Positions 1-11,234 of a stretch of DNA of 64,000 nt are shown here, in pieces. The notes below the pieces were generated by a model. It did not search any database. It was not told where the DNA came from and worked only from the letters and a program-made list of their open reading frames with translations. The stretch is from Bog-756 sp963812885 (GTDB lineage: Bacteria > Actinomycetota > Acidimicrobiia > Acidimicrobiales > RAAP-2), in contig CAWEWZ010000009.1 in assembly GCA_963812885.1 (NCBI GenBank), positions 1 to 64,000 of the forward strand, written 5' to 3'. A program made the position numbers and the translations under genes. Within the stretch, counting starts at the first letter, position 1; every line of letters starts with the position of its first letter.

Positions 1-1
1 G

Positions 2-187
2 GCGTGGCCGAGCGATCCCGGACCCGGTCCCGCCAAGGGCGGCGCCTGGGGACTGCACTTCTTCTCCCCCCAGGATGGATGGGCCGTCGTCGGGATACCC
101 CCCTGCGTGGCGCCGGAGGGCTGCACCGGCGAAGGCCTGATCGCCACCCACGATGGTGGCCACCGCTGGCGTTACCTCAATCCGTGA
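2..187 (+). CDS. C-terminal end of a YCF48/BNR (Asp-box) repeat protein, cut by the window edge
   Basis: Only the last 61 codons are present, in the frame starting at base 2 and ending with TGA at 185-187. The translation has the Asp-box pattern of photosystem-II-stability/BNR repeat proteins: an FFSPQDGWAVV stretch, then a small Cys loop, then LIATHDGGHRWR, matching the family pattern of aromatic-x-GWAVG followed by T-x-DGG-x-x-W. Such repeats build secreted or surface beta-propellers. The N-terminus, any signal peptide and the repeat number lie outside the window. The overlapping 68-codon frame from base 4 is Arg/Pro-rich and is judged a shadow. Confidence 0.6.
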   Translation, partial: AWPSDPGPGPAKGGAWGLHFFSPQDGWAVVGIPPCVAPEGCTGEGLIATHDGGHRWRYLNP

Positions 188-202
188 CGGGCCGGGCCGC
201 CG

Positions 203-208
203 TATCGT
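203..208 (+). promoter_or_regulatory. -10 box (TATCGT) of a leaderless promoter
   Basis: TATCGT ends exactly 7 nt before the ATG at 216. The same arrangement recurs in front of several genes in the window, so transcription probably starts at or next to the start codon. No clear -35 box is visible. Confidence 0.5.
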
Positions 209-215
209 GAAGGGC

Positions 216-992
216 ATGGACCCCGGTGCGCTCGAGATCATCTGCGAGGTGGAGCCGGCCACACGACCCGACCTCATGCACGTCCGTCATCAGATCGGCG
301 TCATGAGCCGGGTGGCCAGTGCCTTCCTCATCCCTGACAACCACATCGGCCGGGCGACGGTCTCCAGCATCGCCGTGGCCCACGAGGTCAAGCTCATGGG
401 CGGCCGATCGATCGCCTGTCTCAACGCCCGCGACCGCAACATCCTCGGATTCCGACGCGACCTCCTCACCGCCGCCGCCTACGGGGTCGACGAGTTCCTG
501 TTCGTCTACGGGGACCGGCCCGAGACGGGAGCCCGGTCCGACGATCTCTCGGTCCGGACAATGATCGCCGAAGCCCGCCGGTTCGCCGAACAACCCGGCC
601 TCGGGACCGGGCCCATCCGCATCGGCGTGGCCTCTGGCCTCCGACCGGTACCCGCCTGGAAGCGCGACGCCGACTTCCTTTTCGCCCAGATCTGCTTTTC
701 GGCCCGCGACCTCCTCGAGTGGCGGGCCAGCATCGAGTTCGCCGGTCCCGTCTTCGCCGGCGTCATCGTCCTGCCCGGGGCCACCATGGCCAGAAAGCTC
801 TCCACCGAGATCCCCGAGCTGGCGGTGCCCGAGTCGATCATCGCCGTGCTCGACCGTGACCGGACGGCGGGCGTGGAGATCGCCGGCGACCTCATCGACG
901 AGATCCGTGCGTCGAACGCCTTCGACGGCATCCATCTCATCCCCGTCACCGGCTACCGCGAGATGGCGGCCAGGCTCGAGCCGACCGTCTGA
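216..992 (+). CDS. methylenetetrahydrofolate reductase-like flavoprotein
   Basis: 258 residues with the fold signature of the MetF/MTHFR TIM barrel: an acidic strand-1 motif (ICEVEPA, residues 9-15), a DNHIGR loop near residue 41, RDRN near residue 72, and GVDEFLFVYGDRPETG at 90-105, where MetF has its conserved GD region. The expected reaction is reduction of 5,10-methylenetetrahydrofolate with FAD, supplying one-carbon units to methionine synthesis. It is shorter than typical MetF (about 290 residues) and has the divergent actinobacterial look, so the electron donor and exact substrate are uncertain. ATG 216 was preferred over the in-frame GTG at 207 because a TATCGT -10 box sits 7 nt upstream. 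Confidence 0.75.
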   Translation: MDPGALEIICEVEPATRPDLMHVRHQIGVMSRVASAFLIPDNHIGRATVSSIAVAHEVKLMGGRSIACLNARDRNILGFRRDLLTAAAYGVDEFLFVYGDRPETGARSDDLSVRTMIAEARRFAEQPGLGTGPIRIGVASGLRPVPAWKRDADFLFAQICFSARDLLEWRASIEFAGPVFAGVIVLPGATMARKLSTEIPELAVPESIIAVLDRDRTAGVEIAGDLIDEIRASNAFDGIHLIPVTGYREMAARLEPTV

Positions 993-1126
993 GCTCTGAC
1001 CTGACCGGAGCCCTGCCGATTCAAACGGCGGCATGGTCGGTACTATCTCGCTCCGAGCCGGCGGGCAGCCGGCGAGCCGGATGGACCGAGGGTCACCGGA
1101 ACCGGGGAGAGAAGGGGCAGTTCGAC

Positions 1127-2223
1127 ATGGGCGATTTGGTCAGCTACCAGGGGCTCGATGGTGCCCGCGGGCCCTCCGCCGGGCGGCACCCTGGCCACGA
1201 CCGGCGGTCCACGGCCCGGGCCGGCGCCGCGCTCGCCCTGGTACCGCCGCACCGTGGTCGCCGTCATCCTGGCCTCGGTGGTGGCGGTCACGGCAGTCGC
1301 CTTCGGACTGTTCGGTCGGCGGCTCGGGCGGCGCCGACGCCACGTCGCAGGCCGGGGCGGAGAAGGGAGCGCTGTCCAGTGCGGCCGCCGACTCGGCCGT
1401 CGGCCCGCAGTGCCGCCTTCACCGTGTCGGTGACCGGGAACGCCCGGCCGGTTCCACGCTGTTGTCCGGATCCGGCTCGGTCGACCTGTCCCGCCAGGTC
1501 GGGCAGATGACCGTGTCGGTCCCGTCCCTGGCCACGCTCACCGGGGGCGCCGACGACTCCGTCACGGTCGTCTCCAACCGGTCGACTGTCTACGTGCACG
1601 TCCCGAGCCTGACTGCGCTCACCGGCGGGAAGAGCTGGTTCGAGCTGCCGGGGGGATCCGCCACCAAGGGTTCGTCGTCGGTCGGGTCACTGCCGCTCCA
1701 CGCCCTGTCCGATCCTTCGGACCTGCTCGGTGCCCTCCGGTCGGTGACCGGACCGGTGACCGAGGTCGGCACCCGCCGGGTCGACGGCCAGTCCACCACC
1801 GAATACCGGACCACCGTCACCGTGGCCGCCGTGGTGGCGCCGACTCCAACACGGGCATCCTTCCGGCGGCGATGCGGGCGATGGCCAAGGCGTTGCCCCG
1901 GTCTGGGCGTCCCCACCATTCCGGTCACGGTGTGGGTGGGAACCGACGGCTTCATCCACCAGATCTCGGTGTCGGTGGACCTGAGTCACGCCACCGTCGG
2001 CGGCCTGCTGGGCTCCACCGGCGCGGCGGCCGGGCACCCGGGTGGATCGACAGCGTCATCGCAGGTGACGGTCACGGTCGGCCTCGCCCACTACGGCCAG
2101 CCGGTCTCGATCACCGTTCCGCCGGCGGCGGGCACGACCGACCTGCAGCGGATGTTCTCCGCCATCGGCGGCACCATCACCAAGGTCGGCAGCGCCCTGG
2201 CGGGGATGGCCCACCGGGTCTGA
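1127..2223 (+). pseudogene. membrane-anchored/secreted LppX/LprG-like protein, broken by about six frame changes
   Basis: A coherent protein can be followed only by changing frame. It starts at ATG 1127 (Shine-Dalgarno AGAAGGGG). A Pro/Gly-rich N-terminus and one membrane helix (TVVAVILASVVAVTAVAFGLF, about 1249-1311) follow in a second frame, then a Ser/Ala-rich linker and a long beta-rich domain mainly in a third. The domain pattern (SVPSLATLTGG, VTEVGTRRVDGQSTTEY, TVWVGTDGFIHQISV) resembles mycobacterial LppX/LprAFG-type lipoproteins that handle lipids at the cell surface. Sequence stays protein-like on both sides of each shift (about 1170, 1310, 1410, 1450, 1840, 1905), which suggests indel errors or a recent pseudogene. 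The function is tentative. Confidence 0.5.
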
Positions 2224-2267
2224 CCGGACGGACCGGCCACCAGCACCGGGGGCCGCTCCGCCCCCGG

Positions 2268-2273
2268 TACGAT
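2268..2273 (+). promoter_or_regulatory. -10 box (TACGAT) of a leaderless promoter for leuS
   Basis: TACGAT ends 8 nt before the leuS ATG at 2282. No Shine-Dalgarno is seen, in line with a leaderless transcript. Confidence 0.45.
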
Positions 2274-2281
2274 CGTCATCC

Positions 2282-4792
<2,511 letters not shown>

Positions 4793-4803
4793 CCACCGGG
4801 CGT

Positions 4804-5808
4804 CTAGCGGAAGCCGGTCAACACCTCGGCCCACCGTTCCGGCTCCATGGGATAGGGGGCGTAGAAGTTGAACCGGTCGACGAGGCCCCCGAACCGCTGG
4901 AGGACGAGACCGGCGATGTCGTCGATCGGGCCGACCACGGCGAAGGTGGTGAGCATCTCGTCGTCGATGAGGTCGGCCATCGCCTCCCACGAGCCGCGCT
5001 TGGACAGCGTGTTGAGCTCGGTCTGCAGGTCGCCCCAGCCGTGCAGCTCCAGCACCGGCCGGTAGGCCGGGGTCGACCCGTAGAAGGCGAGCTGGGTCTT
5101 GACCGCCTTGGCCGCCGCCGCCATCCCGGCCTCGTCGGCCCCGGTGACCACCATGCCCGGGTAGGAGATCTGCACGTCGGAGCGGACCCGACCGGAGGCG
5201 GCCAGGCCGCGCTCCAGGGCGGGGACGGTGACCTCGCGGAGGTAGCGCTCGGTGGTGAAGCCGTGGGCCAGCATGCCGTCGGCCACCTCCCCGGCCACCT
5301 CGGTCATCTTCTCCCCGACGGCGGCCAGGAAGATCCGGGGGTTGCCGTAGGGATTGGGCCCCGGATCGAACATCGGGGTCATGAGGGTATGGCGGTAGAA
5401 CGCACCCCGGAAGGCCAGCCTGCTCCCGTCCGCCCAGCTGGCCCAGATGGCCCGGACGGCCAGGATCAGTTCGCGCATCCGGGGGGCGGGATGGGACCAC
5501 GGCATGGAGAACCGCTTCTCGATGTGGGGCTTGATCTGGGACCCGAGGCCGAGCATGAACCGGCCCTTCGACAGTGTCTGGAGATCGTTGGCCATCATGG
5601 CCAGGTTCATCGGATTTCGGGCGAAGGCCACGGCGATTCCGGTGCCGAGCATGATCCGTTCGGTGTGCTCGGCCGCCAGGACCAGCGGGAAGAAGGGATC
5701 GTGGGTGACTTCGGCCGACCAGATGCCGTCGTAGCCGACCCGCTCGGCCAACCGGGCCGATTCGACCACCCCGCTCGGATCGAACCCGATGCCGCCGTCG
5801 ACGTCCAT
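4804..5808 (-). CDS. LLM-class F420-dependent oxidoreductase (TIGR03617-like)
   Basis: 334 residues from ATG 5808 (MDVDGGIGFDP). It has luciferase-like monooxygenase/F420 reductase features: an N-terminal strand followed by ARLAERVGYDGIWSAEVTHDPFFP, a middle ERIMLGTGIAVAFARNPMNLAM segment, and the KGRFMLGLGSQIKPHIEKRF block in which the GLG loop contacts the cofactor. The family uses reduced coenzyme F420 (or FMN) for hydride transfer to varied substrates, and the substrate here is unknown. The open frame runs 100 codons further upstream but that part is unlike protein. The gene converges on leuS and is divergent from the DUF1707 gene. Confidence 0.85.
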   Translation of the reverse strand: MDVDGGIGFDPSGVVESARLAERVGYDGIWSAEVTHDPFFPLVLAAEHTERIMLGTGIAVAFARNPMNLAMMANDLQTLSKGRFMLGLGSQIKPHIEKRFSMPWSHPAPRMRELILAVRAIWASWADGSRLAFRGAFYRHTLMTPMFDPGPNPYGNPRIFLAAVGEKMTEVAGEVADGMLAHGFTTERYLREVTVPALERGLAASGRVRSDVQISYPGMVVTGADEAGMAAAAKAVKTQLAFYGSTPAYRPVLELHGWGDLQTELNTLSKRGSWEAMADLIDDEMLTTFAVVGPIDDIAGLVLQRFGGLVDRFNFYAPYPMEPERWAEVLTGFR

Positions 5809-5902
5809 GGACCACGGTATCCCAGGAGCCCGACGCCCCACCCGCCGTCGGGCCCGCCGAATTAGTTGCGTAGCCGGGTCCCCCGGGCCCACAATTTCAG
5901 GG

Positions 5903-6496
5903 GTGACCGATGACGCCGCCGACGGTCGCCCGTGGCCGATCGACCCGCTCCCGGCATCGACCAACTGGGGGGCGTTGCCGGTCCCCGAATTGGGCGGGCC
6001 GGACGATCTGGACGCCACGCTGGCCGGGTTCGCCGGGCACACCAACGGATCGGCGGACCCGCCTCCGTCCCCCGACGAGCAGGTCGGGGTCAGCGACGAG
6101 GATCGCAACAGCTACGGGTTGCTGCTCGACCACGCCGCCGAACGCGGCCTGCTGAGCACCGACGAATACGAGGTCAGGCTGGGGGAACTGGCCTCGGCCA
6201 CCACCATCGACGAGATGCGGCAGATCGTCACCGAGCTTCCCGTCTTCACCGCCGCGGCGGCGGCCACACCGACCAAGGGCACCCGGCGTCCGGGCCCGGT
6301 GGCCGGTCCGAACTCGGTGATGGCCCTCGGCGGCCGCCGCCGGAGCAGCCCGTGGGTGGTGCTCGGACTGGTGCTGGTGGTGGTGGTCGGACTCATGGTC
6401 CTGTTCACGATCTACGCCGAGCACCTGACCCGGAGTCACAGCCCGGGATCGCTGGCCCCGGCGGTGGTCGGGTCCCTCAGTGCCCTTCGCCTCTGA
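5903..6496 (+). CDS. DUF1707 domain membrane protein
   Basis: 197 residues from GTG 5903. A central DUF1707 segment (DRNSYGLLLDHAAERGLLSTDEYEVRLGELASATT) matches the actinobacterial family, a short amphipathic domain thought to mediate protein contacts. A single strongly hydrophobic helix near the C-terminus (WVVLGLVLVVVVGLMVLF) gives a tail-anchored topology. The function is unknown. An A/C-rich -10-like CACAAT sits 7 nt before the start. Its 3' end overlaps the convergent PAC2 gene by 20 bp. Confidence 0.75.
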   Translation: MTDDAADGRPWPIDPLPASTNWGALPVPELGGPDDLDATLAGFAGHTNGSADPPPSPDEQVGVSDEDRNSYGLLLDHAAERGLLSTDEYEVRLGELASATTIDEMRQIVTELPVFTAAAAATPTKGTRRPGPVAGPNSVMALGGRRRSSPWVVLGLVLVVVVGLMVLFTIYAEHLTRSHSPGSLAPAVVGSLSALRL

Positions 6497-7385
6497 GGAA
6501 CTGCTCGAGCTCGGCTGCGATCTCGTCCCCGCTGGGCACGTCGACGTCGAGTCCGACCGGGCCGACCTCTTCGGAGTCGAGGGCGGTCTCGAGGCGCCGG
6601 ACCATCTCCAGATGGTCCGGGTTGGCCCCGATGAGCTCGTCCACCTGCCGACGTGAGGCCTCGCCCGCGGCGCGCAGGGACGAGCTGTCGAGCACGGTTC
6701 CGGTGACGGCACACAGTCCCTCGATGAGCACGGCGCTGGCCTCGGGGTAGGGCATGGCCGACACGTAGTGGGGGACCCGGGCCCATAGGCCGATCACCGG
6801 TATCCCCGCCGATCCCAGCGACACCTCGAGGGCGGCCTGGACGCCGGCGGGCACCTCGAGGGTCCCGTGCACGGTGCCCACCCGCCCGGCCAGATCCACC
6901 GACTGGGGCGGAACGGTCGAAGCCAGCCGGACCGGTCGGGTGTGGGGAGTCGGCGCCGGGAACGCACCCAGCCCGACGACCGTCCGCACCTGCAGTCCCT
7001 GGGCCAGGGCCACCACGGCCTTGATGAAGGTGGGCCACCGGAAGTCCGGTTCGGGACCGGTCAGGTAGAGGATGTCGGCGCCCACCCGGTCCTTGCCGGC
7101 CACGATGGTGATGGCCGGCCAGGTGAGCTCGGTGGTCACGCCGTCCTCCAGGCGGGCGATGGGTCGGCGGGCCCGTTGGTCGATGAGCAGCTCGGTGTCG
7201 AATTCGGCCACCGCGGTGGTGGGCGAGGATTCGAGGAGCTGGGCGATGGCCGCCGACGCCCCCAGCCCGGCGTCGACCCAGCCTTCGAGGCCGATGACCA
7301 TCACCGGGCGGTCGAGCCGGTCGCCGACCGGCTCCCCCCACTGTGGATCCATCCGGTAGAGCGCCGAGGGGTCGTGGTCGTTCAC
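6477..7385 (-). CDS. PAC2 family protein (proteasome-assembly-chaperone-like)
   Basis: 302 residues from GTG 7385, which overlaps the stop of the upstream gene (GTGA) and has a GGAG Shine-Dalgarno. PAC2-family hallmarks are VMVIGLEGWVDAGLGASAA near the N-terminus, then LYLTGPEPDFRWPTF, VVGLGAFPAPTPHTRP, and VPHYVSAMPYPEAS in the second half. Actinobacterial homologues are widespread and related to the eukaryotic PAC2 proteasome assembly chaperone, but their biochemical role is unproven. The C-terminal 60 residues are acidic and helical. Coupling to an APH-type kinase suggests co-expression. Confidence 0.85.
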   Translation of the reverse strand: MNDHDPSALYRMDPQWGEPVGDRLDRPVMVIGLEGWVDAGLGASAAIAQLLESSPTTAVAEFDTELLIDQRARRPIARLEDGVTTELTWPAITIVAGKDRVGADILYLTGPEPDFRWPTFIKAVVALAQGLQVRTVVGLGAFPAPTPHTRPVRLASTVPPQSVDLAGRVGTVHGTLEVPAGVQAALEVSLGSAGIPVIGLWARVPHYVSAMPYPEASAVLIEGLCAVTGTVLDSSSLRAAGEASRRQVDELIGANPDHLEMVRRLETALDSEEVGPVGLDVDVPSGDEIAAELEQFLRGEGH

Positions 7386-8444
7386 AGTGACTCCACTTCG
7401 GCCAGGGCCCGTTCGCCCAGCCGACCGACGGTGGCCGCGAACTGGTCGGCTCCGGAGCGGTCGCCGGCCGCCGCCCCTCCGGCGTAGCGCGCATGCACGC
7501 CCTGGAGGATGCAGGCCAGCTTCCAGAAGCCGAACGCCCGGTAGTAGGCGATCTCCGACACGTCCCGCCCGGTCAGCCGGGCGTAGCGGGCCATGAGGTC
7601 GGCCGCGGGTGGAGAATCCGGGGACGGCGGTGGGGGCGACCCCGACGAGCGCCGGGTCGCCGTCCTCGGGCTCGGTCCAGTAGACCAGCAGCAGGCCGAG
7701 ATCGGCCAGCGGGTCGCCCAGCGTGCAGATCTCCCAGTCCAGGATGGCGGCCACGTTGCCGTCGTCGTCGAGCACGGTGTTGTCCAGGCGGTAGTCACCG
7801 TGGACGATGACCACGCCCTGCTGCTCGGGGATGCGGGCGGCCAGGAGCTGGTGGACGCGATCGACGACGGCCGGTCCCGGCCGGCCGTCCACGGTCGACT
7901 GGGTGAACTGACCGTGCCAGCGCTTGAGCTGGCGCTCGATGTAGCCGTCGCGGCGGGCGAAGTCCCCGAGGCCGACCTGGTCGATGTCGACGGCGTGGAG
8001 TTTGGCCAGGGTGTCGATGAGGGACGCACCGGCCCGAGACCGGGCCGCCTCGGAGAGCTGCCCGGCGGCCCGCTCGTCGCGGACGATGTGGCCCTCGACG
8101 AAGGACATCACGTAGAAGGGGGCGCCGTTCACCGCGTCGTCGGTGCACAGACCGAGGGTCCGGGGGACGGGGACCCCGGTGCCGCCCAGCGCGCTGATCA
8201 CCGTGTACTCGCGTTTCATGTCGTGCGCGGTGGGGAGGACGTGGCTGACCGGCGGCCGGCGCAGGGCGAACGCGTGGCCGGCCCCGTCGGTGACCCGGTA
8301 GGTCAGGTTGGAGCGACCACCGGCGATCAGCTCGAAGGTGAAGGGCGGTTCCGACCCGGCCACCGCCGCGGTCATCCACCCGGTGACCGCTTCACGGTCG
8401 ATGCCCTCGATATCGACATCCGTGTCCGAAGACCCTGCCGTCAT
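7382..8444 (-). CDS. APH/ACAD10-type phosphotransferase, one internal frameshift
   Basis: Aminoglycoside-phosphotransferase-fold kinase of the acyl-CoA-dehydrogenase-associated type. It starts at ATG 8444, with an N-lobe FTFELIAGGRSNLTYRV Gly-rich strand pair. The catalytic loop is VIVHGDYRLDNTVLD and the metal-binding segment is AAILDWEICTLGDPLADLG. After the latter the frame changes near 7605-7620, and the C-terminal helices (LTGRDVSEIAYYRAFGFWKLA, ending AEVESL) continue in another frame to the stop at 7382. Family members phosphorylate 4-hydroxyacyl-CoA or other hydroxylated metabolites, and the substrate here is unknown. Without correcting the shift, the first frame reads into the PAC2 gene and gives a false 655-residue fusion. 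Confidence 0.75.
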
Positions 8445-8452
8445 GCCCTACG

Positions 8453-8458
8453 ACGCTA
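8453..8458 (-). promoter_or_regulatory. -10 box (TAGCGT, minus strand) for the APH-PAC2 pair
   Basis: On the minus strand TAGCGT ends 8 nt before ATG 8444, matching the leaderless pattern seen elsewhere. Confidence 0.4.
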
Positions 8459-8522
8459 CCCGCGCCTGGGGTCGGGGACCGGAGCGGACCTCCGGCGTGC
8501 CCGGTCGGGATACGTCTCCCGG

Positions 8523-8528
8523 TATCGT
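8523..8528 (+). promoter_or_regulatory. -10 box (TATCGT) of a leaderless promoter
   Basis: TATCGT is followed by exactly 7 nt and then the ATG at 8536. It is the same hexamer and spacing as at 203-208. Confidence 0.5.
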
Positions 8529-8535
8529 GATGACG

Positions 8536-9255
8536 ATGCTCGACGTGACCGATGCAACGTTCGAAGACGAGGTTCTCCGCCGCTCCTCGGAGCTCCCGGT
8601 GGTGGTCGACCTGTGGGCTCCCTGGTGCGGCCCGTGCCGGACCCTCGGGCCGGTCATCGAAAAGGTGGTCGATGCCACAGAAGGGGCGGTTGCCCTGGTC
8701 AAGGTCAATGTCGACGAAAATCCGGCCATCTCGGCCAGCTTCCAGGTGCAGTCGATCCCGGCGGTCTTCGCCATCCGGGACGGTAAGGTCGTCGACGCCT
8801 TCATCGGCGCCCAGCCCGAGGCGGCGGTGGCCGAATTCGTGGCCCGGCTGACGCCCACCCCGTCCGAGGCCGACCTCCTGGTCGACGAGGGGGTGCGGGC
8901 CGGATCGGAGGAGCCGTTGCGCAGGGCGCTCGAGCTCCAGCCCGATCATCCGGGGGCCATCGAGGCGCTGGCCGCCATGTTGATCGCCGGAGGGGGACAG
9001 GAGGAGGCCATCGCCCTGCTCGGCCGCATCCCCGAAACGCCGGAGACGAGACGGCTCCTCGCCGAGGCCAGGCTCGCCACCCAACAGGTCGACGTCGACG
9101 GGGTGAACGTCGACGACCTCCTGAGCGGCCTCCTCGACCGGGTCCGTGACGACCCCGACGCCCGCCAGGAGTTCCTCGACCTGTTGGAGACCCTCGGGCC
9201 GGACGACCCACGGGCCACCGGGTACCGCAAGGAACTGGCCTCCCGCCTGTTCTGA
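8536..9255 (+). CDS. thioredoxin-domain protein with TPR-like tail (CnoX/YbbN-like)
   Basis: 239 residues. The N-terminal thioredoxin fold (1-105) has the active site WCGPC (Cys31, Cys34) and the cis-Pro segment SIPAVF. The C-terminal half (about 115-239) is helical with repeats such as EEPLRRALELQPDHPGAIEALAAML and QEEAIALLGRIPE, as in YbbN/CnoX chaperedoxins that protect client proteins during oxidative stress. It is cytoplasmic because no signal peptide is present. The start at 8536 is chosen from the -10 spacing; ATG 8530 or GTG 8527 would add two or three residues. The gene lies just before folP and holA. Confidence 0.87.
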   Translation: MLDVTDATFEDEVLRRSSELPVVVDLWAPWCGPCRTLGPVIEKVVDATEGAVALVKVNVDENPAISASFQVQSIPAVFAIRDGKVVDAFIGAQPEAAVAEFVARLTPTPSEADLLVDEGVRAGSEEPLRRALELQPDHPGAIEALAAMLIAGGGQEEAIALLGRIPETPETRRLLAEARLATQQVDVDGVNVDDLLSGLLDRVRDDPDARQEFLDLLETLGPDDPRATGYRKELASRLF

Positions 9256-9278
9256 ACCCCCGGCCGGTAACCGGCGGA

Positions 9279-9284
9279 TAGCGT
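9279..9284 (+). promoter_or_regulatory. -10 box (TAGCGT) of a leaderless promoter for folP
   Basis: TAGCGT, then 7 nt, then GTG 9292. No Shine-Dalgarno is present. Confidence 0.45.
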
Positions 9285-9291
9285 CACCGTC

Positions 9292-10161
9292 GTGCACGCG
9301 ACCGTCCTGACCCTCGGCGACCGGACCTTCGACATCGGCGACCGGGCCCTGGTGATGGGCATCCTCAACCGCACCCCCGACTCCTTCTACGACAAGGGAG
9401 CCACCTACGCCCTCGACGAGCTCCTCCGCCGGGCCGAGCGGCTGGTGGAGGACGGTGCCGATCTGCTCGACGTGGGCGGGGTGAAGGCCGGGCCCGGTCC
9501 GGCGGTCGGTGAGGACGAGGAGCTCGACCGGGTGGTTCCGGCCGTCGCCGCCCTCCGGGCCCGCTTCGACATCCCGCTCTCGGCCGACACCTGGCGGGCC
9601 ACGGTGGCGGCCGAGGCCTATGCCGCCGGCGCCGTGGTCGGCAACGACATCAGCGGCTTCGCCGATCCGAGGTACCTCCCCGCCGCCGCCGCCGCCGGGG
9701 CCACGGTGGTGGCCACCCACATCCGGCTCGGGCCCCGCATCCCCGATCCCGATCCCGTCTATGACGACGTGGTCGAGTCGGTCTCCTCCTTCCTGGTCGA
9801 GCGAGGGGCGTGGGCGCAGGCCGCCGGGATCACCCCGGACCGGATCATCGTCGACGCCGGCCTCGACCTGGGCAAGACGGCCGAGCAGTCGCTGACCCTC
9901 CTGCGGGCCTCGGACCGGCTCGCCGAGCTCGGCTATCCGCTGTTGCTCTCGGCCTCGAACAAGACGTTCCTCGGGAAGGTGCTCGACCTCGAGATCGACG
10001 AGCGGTCGGCGGCCTCCATGGCGGCCACCGCCCTCGGCGCCGCCCTCGGGTGCCGGATCATGCGGGTGCACGACGTGGCCGCCCACCGCCAGGTGTGCTC
10101 GGTCCTGGCCGCCGTCAACGCCGCCCGGCCGGTCCCCGTCGCCCCGGCGGCGCCGTCGTGA
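9292..10161 (+). CDS. folP2: dihydropteroate synthase family protein, FolP2 type
   Basis: 289 residues with the pterin-binding TIM barrel: VMGILNRTPDSFYDKGATY near residue 18, ADLLDVGGVKAGPG near 58, PLSADTW near 97, NDISGFADP near 121, and IIVDAGLDLGK near 183. The phrases TPDSFYDKGAT and GGVKAGPG are typical of the actinobacterial FolP2 paralogue (M. tuberculosis Rv1207) and not of canonical FolP1. FolP2 of mycobacteria is reported to lack dihydropteroate synthase activity, so the folate role is uncertain. It is followed 11 bp later by holA. Confidence 0.8.
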   Translation: MHATVLTLGDRTFDIGDRALVMGILNRTPDSFYDKGATYALDELLRRAERLVEDGADLLDVGGVKAGPGPAVGEDEELDRVVPAVAALRARFDIPLSADTWRATVAAEAYAAGAVVGNDISGFADPRYLPAAAAAGATVVATHIRLGPRIPDPDPVYDDVVESVSSFLVERGAWAQAAGITPDRIIVDAGLDLGKTAEQSLTLLRASDRLAELGYPLLLSASNKTFLGKVLDLEIDERSAASMAATALGAALGCRIMRVHDVAAHRQVCSVLAAVNAARPVPVAPAAPS

Positions 10162-10171
10162 GGAGCGGCCG

Positions 10172-11211
10172 GTGAGCGCCGCCCACCTGGCCGAGGCCGA
10201 CGCGTCGGCGCCCGCGCCCGGCGGGGGCCGGCGCGTCCGGTCTATCTGGTCAAGGGGGACGACCCGTCCCTCACCGCTCAGGCCGCCCACGCCCTCTGCG
10301 ACCAGCTGGTGGGCGGAGGGGATCCGTCGCTGATGGTCGAGGAGTTCGGAGGCCCCGGGGCGGACCAGTTCGACGTGGGGGCGGTCATCGACGCCTGTAC
10401 GACCCCTCCCTTCCTGGTCGAACGCCGGATCGTGGTGGTGCGCGAAGCCGGGCAGCTCAACGCCTCCGATGCCAAGCGCCTGGCCGCCTACCTCGAGGAC
10501 CCGTTGCCGACCACGGCCCTGATCCTGGTGGGAGGGGGCGGGACCGTCCCCCAGTCCCTGACCAAGGTGGTCGGCACGGTCGGGGCCGTGGTCGACTCGA
10601 CCGTCGGACGGGGCACCAAGGCCCGGTCCCAGTGGCTGGCCGACCATCTGTCGGGGGCGCCGGTCCGGCTCGACGGCTCGGCGGTGGCCCGGCTGTCGGA
10701 GCATCTGGGTGGGGACGTGGGCCGCCTCGAGGGCCTGCTCGAGACCCTGGCCTCCGCCTACGGGGCCGGGGCCACGGTCACCGTGGCCGACCTCGAGCCC
10801 TTCCTGGGCGAGGCCGGATCGCTCGCCCCCTGGGACCTCACCGACGCCATCGACGGCGGCGACACGGCCCAGGCCCTGCACGTGCTCCACCGCATGCTGG
10901 GGGCGGGTGACTCCCACCCGCTGGTGGTGATGGCCAATCTCCACCGCCACTACCGCCAGATCCTCCGGCTGGACGGGGCCGGTGGCATCTCGGCCGAGGA
11001 GGCGGCCCAGATCCTCGGCCTGCGCAGCACCTACCCGGCCAAGAAGGCCCTGGCCCAGACCCGGCGCCTCGGGACGGCCCGGATCGGCCGGGCCATCCAG
11101 CTGCTGGCCGCCGCGGACTTGGAGCTCCGGGGCACCACCCTGTTGCCCGGCGAAGTCGTGCTCGAGGTGCTGGTGGCCCGGTTGAGCCGACTGGTCACCC
11201 GGACCCGGTAG
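10172..11211 (+). CDS. holA: DNA polymerase III delta subunit (clamp loader), probable indel near the 5' end
   Basis: Clamp-loader delta subunit that opens the beta clamp during replication. The clear protein starts PVYLVKGDDPSLTAQAAHAL (from about 10236) and runs to the stop at 11211, with the HolA pattern: PPFLVERRIVVVREAGQL, PLPTTALILVGGGG, domain II-III helices DLTDAIDGGDTAQALHVLHRML, and the C-terminal TYPAKKALAQTRRLG. That frame has no start codon before 10309, whereas GTG 10172 with GAGGA upstream begins a plausible N-terminus (VSAAHLAEADA) in another frame. A single-base indel around the G-run at 10223-10227 would join them. Because holA is essential, a sequencing or assembly error is the likely reason. 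Confidence 0.82.
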
Positions 11212-11234
11212 GGCGAATGGCGGCGGTGTCGGGG

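Noticed and set aside
4804..6108. 434-residue frame extending the LLM oxidoreductase upstream
   Set aside because: The extra 100 codons are Ser/Arg/Pro-rich, overlap the divergent DUF1707 gene and have no relation to the LLM fold, which starts normally at MDVDGGIGFDP (5808).
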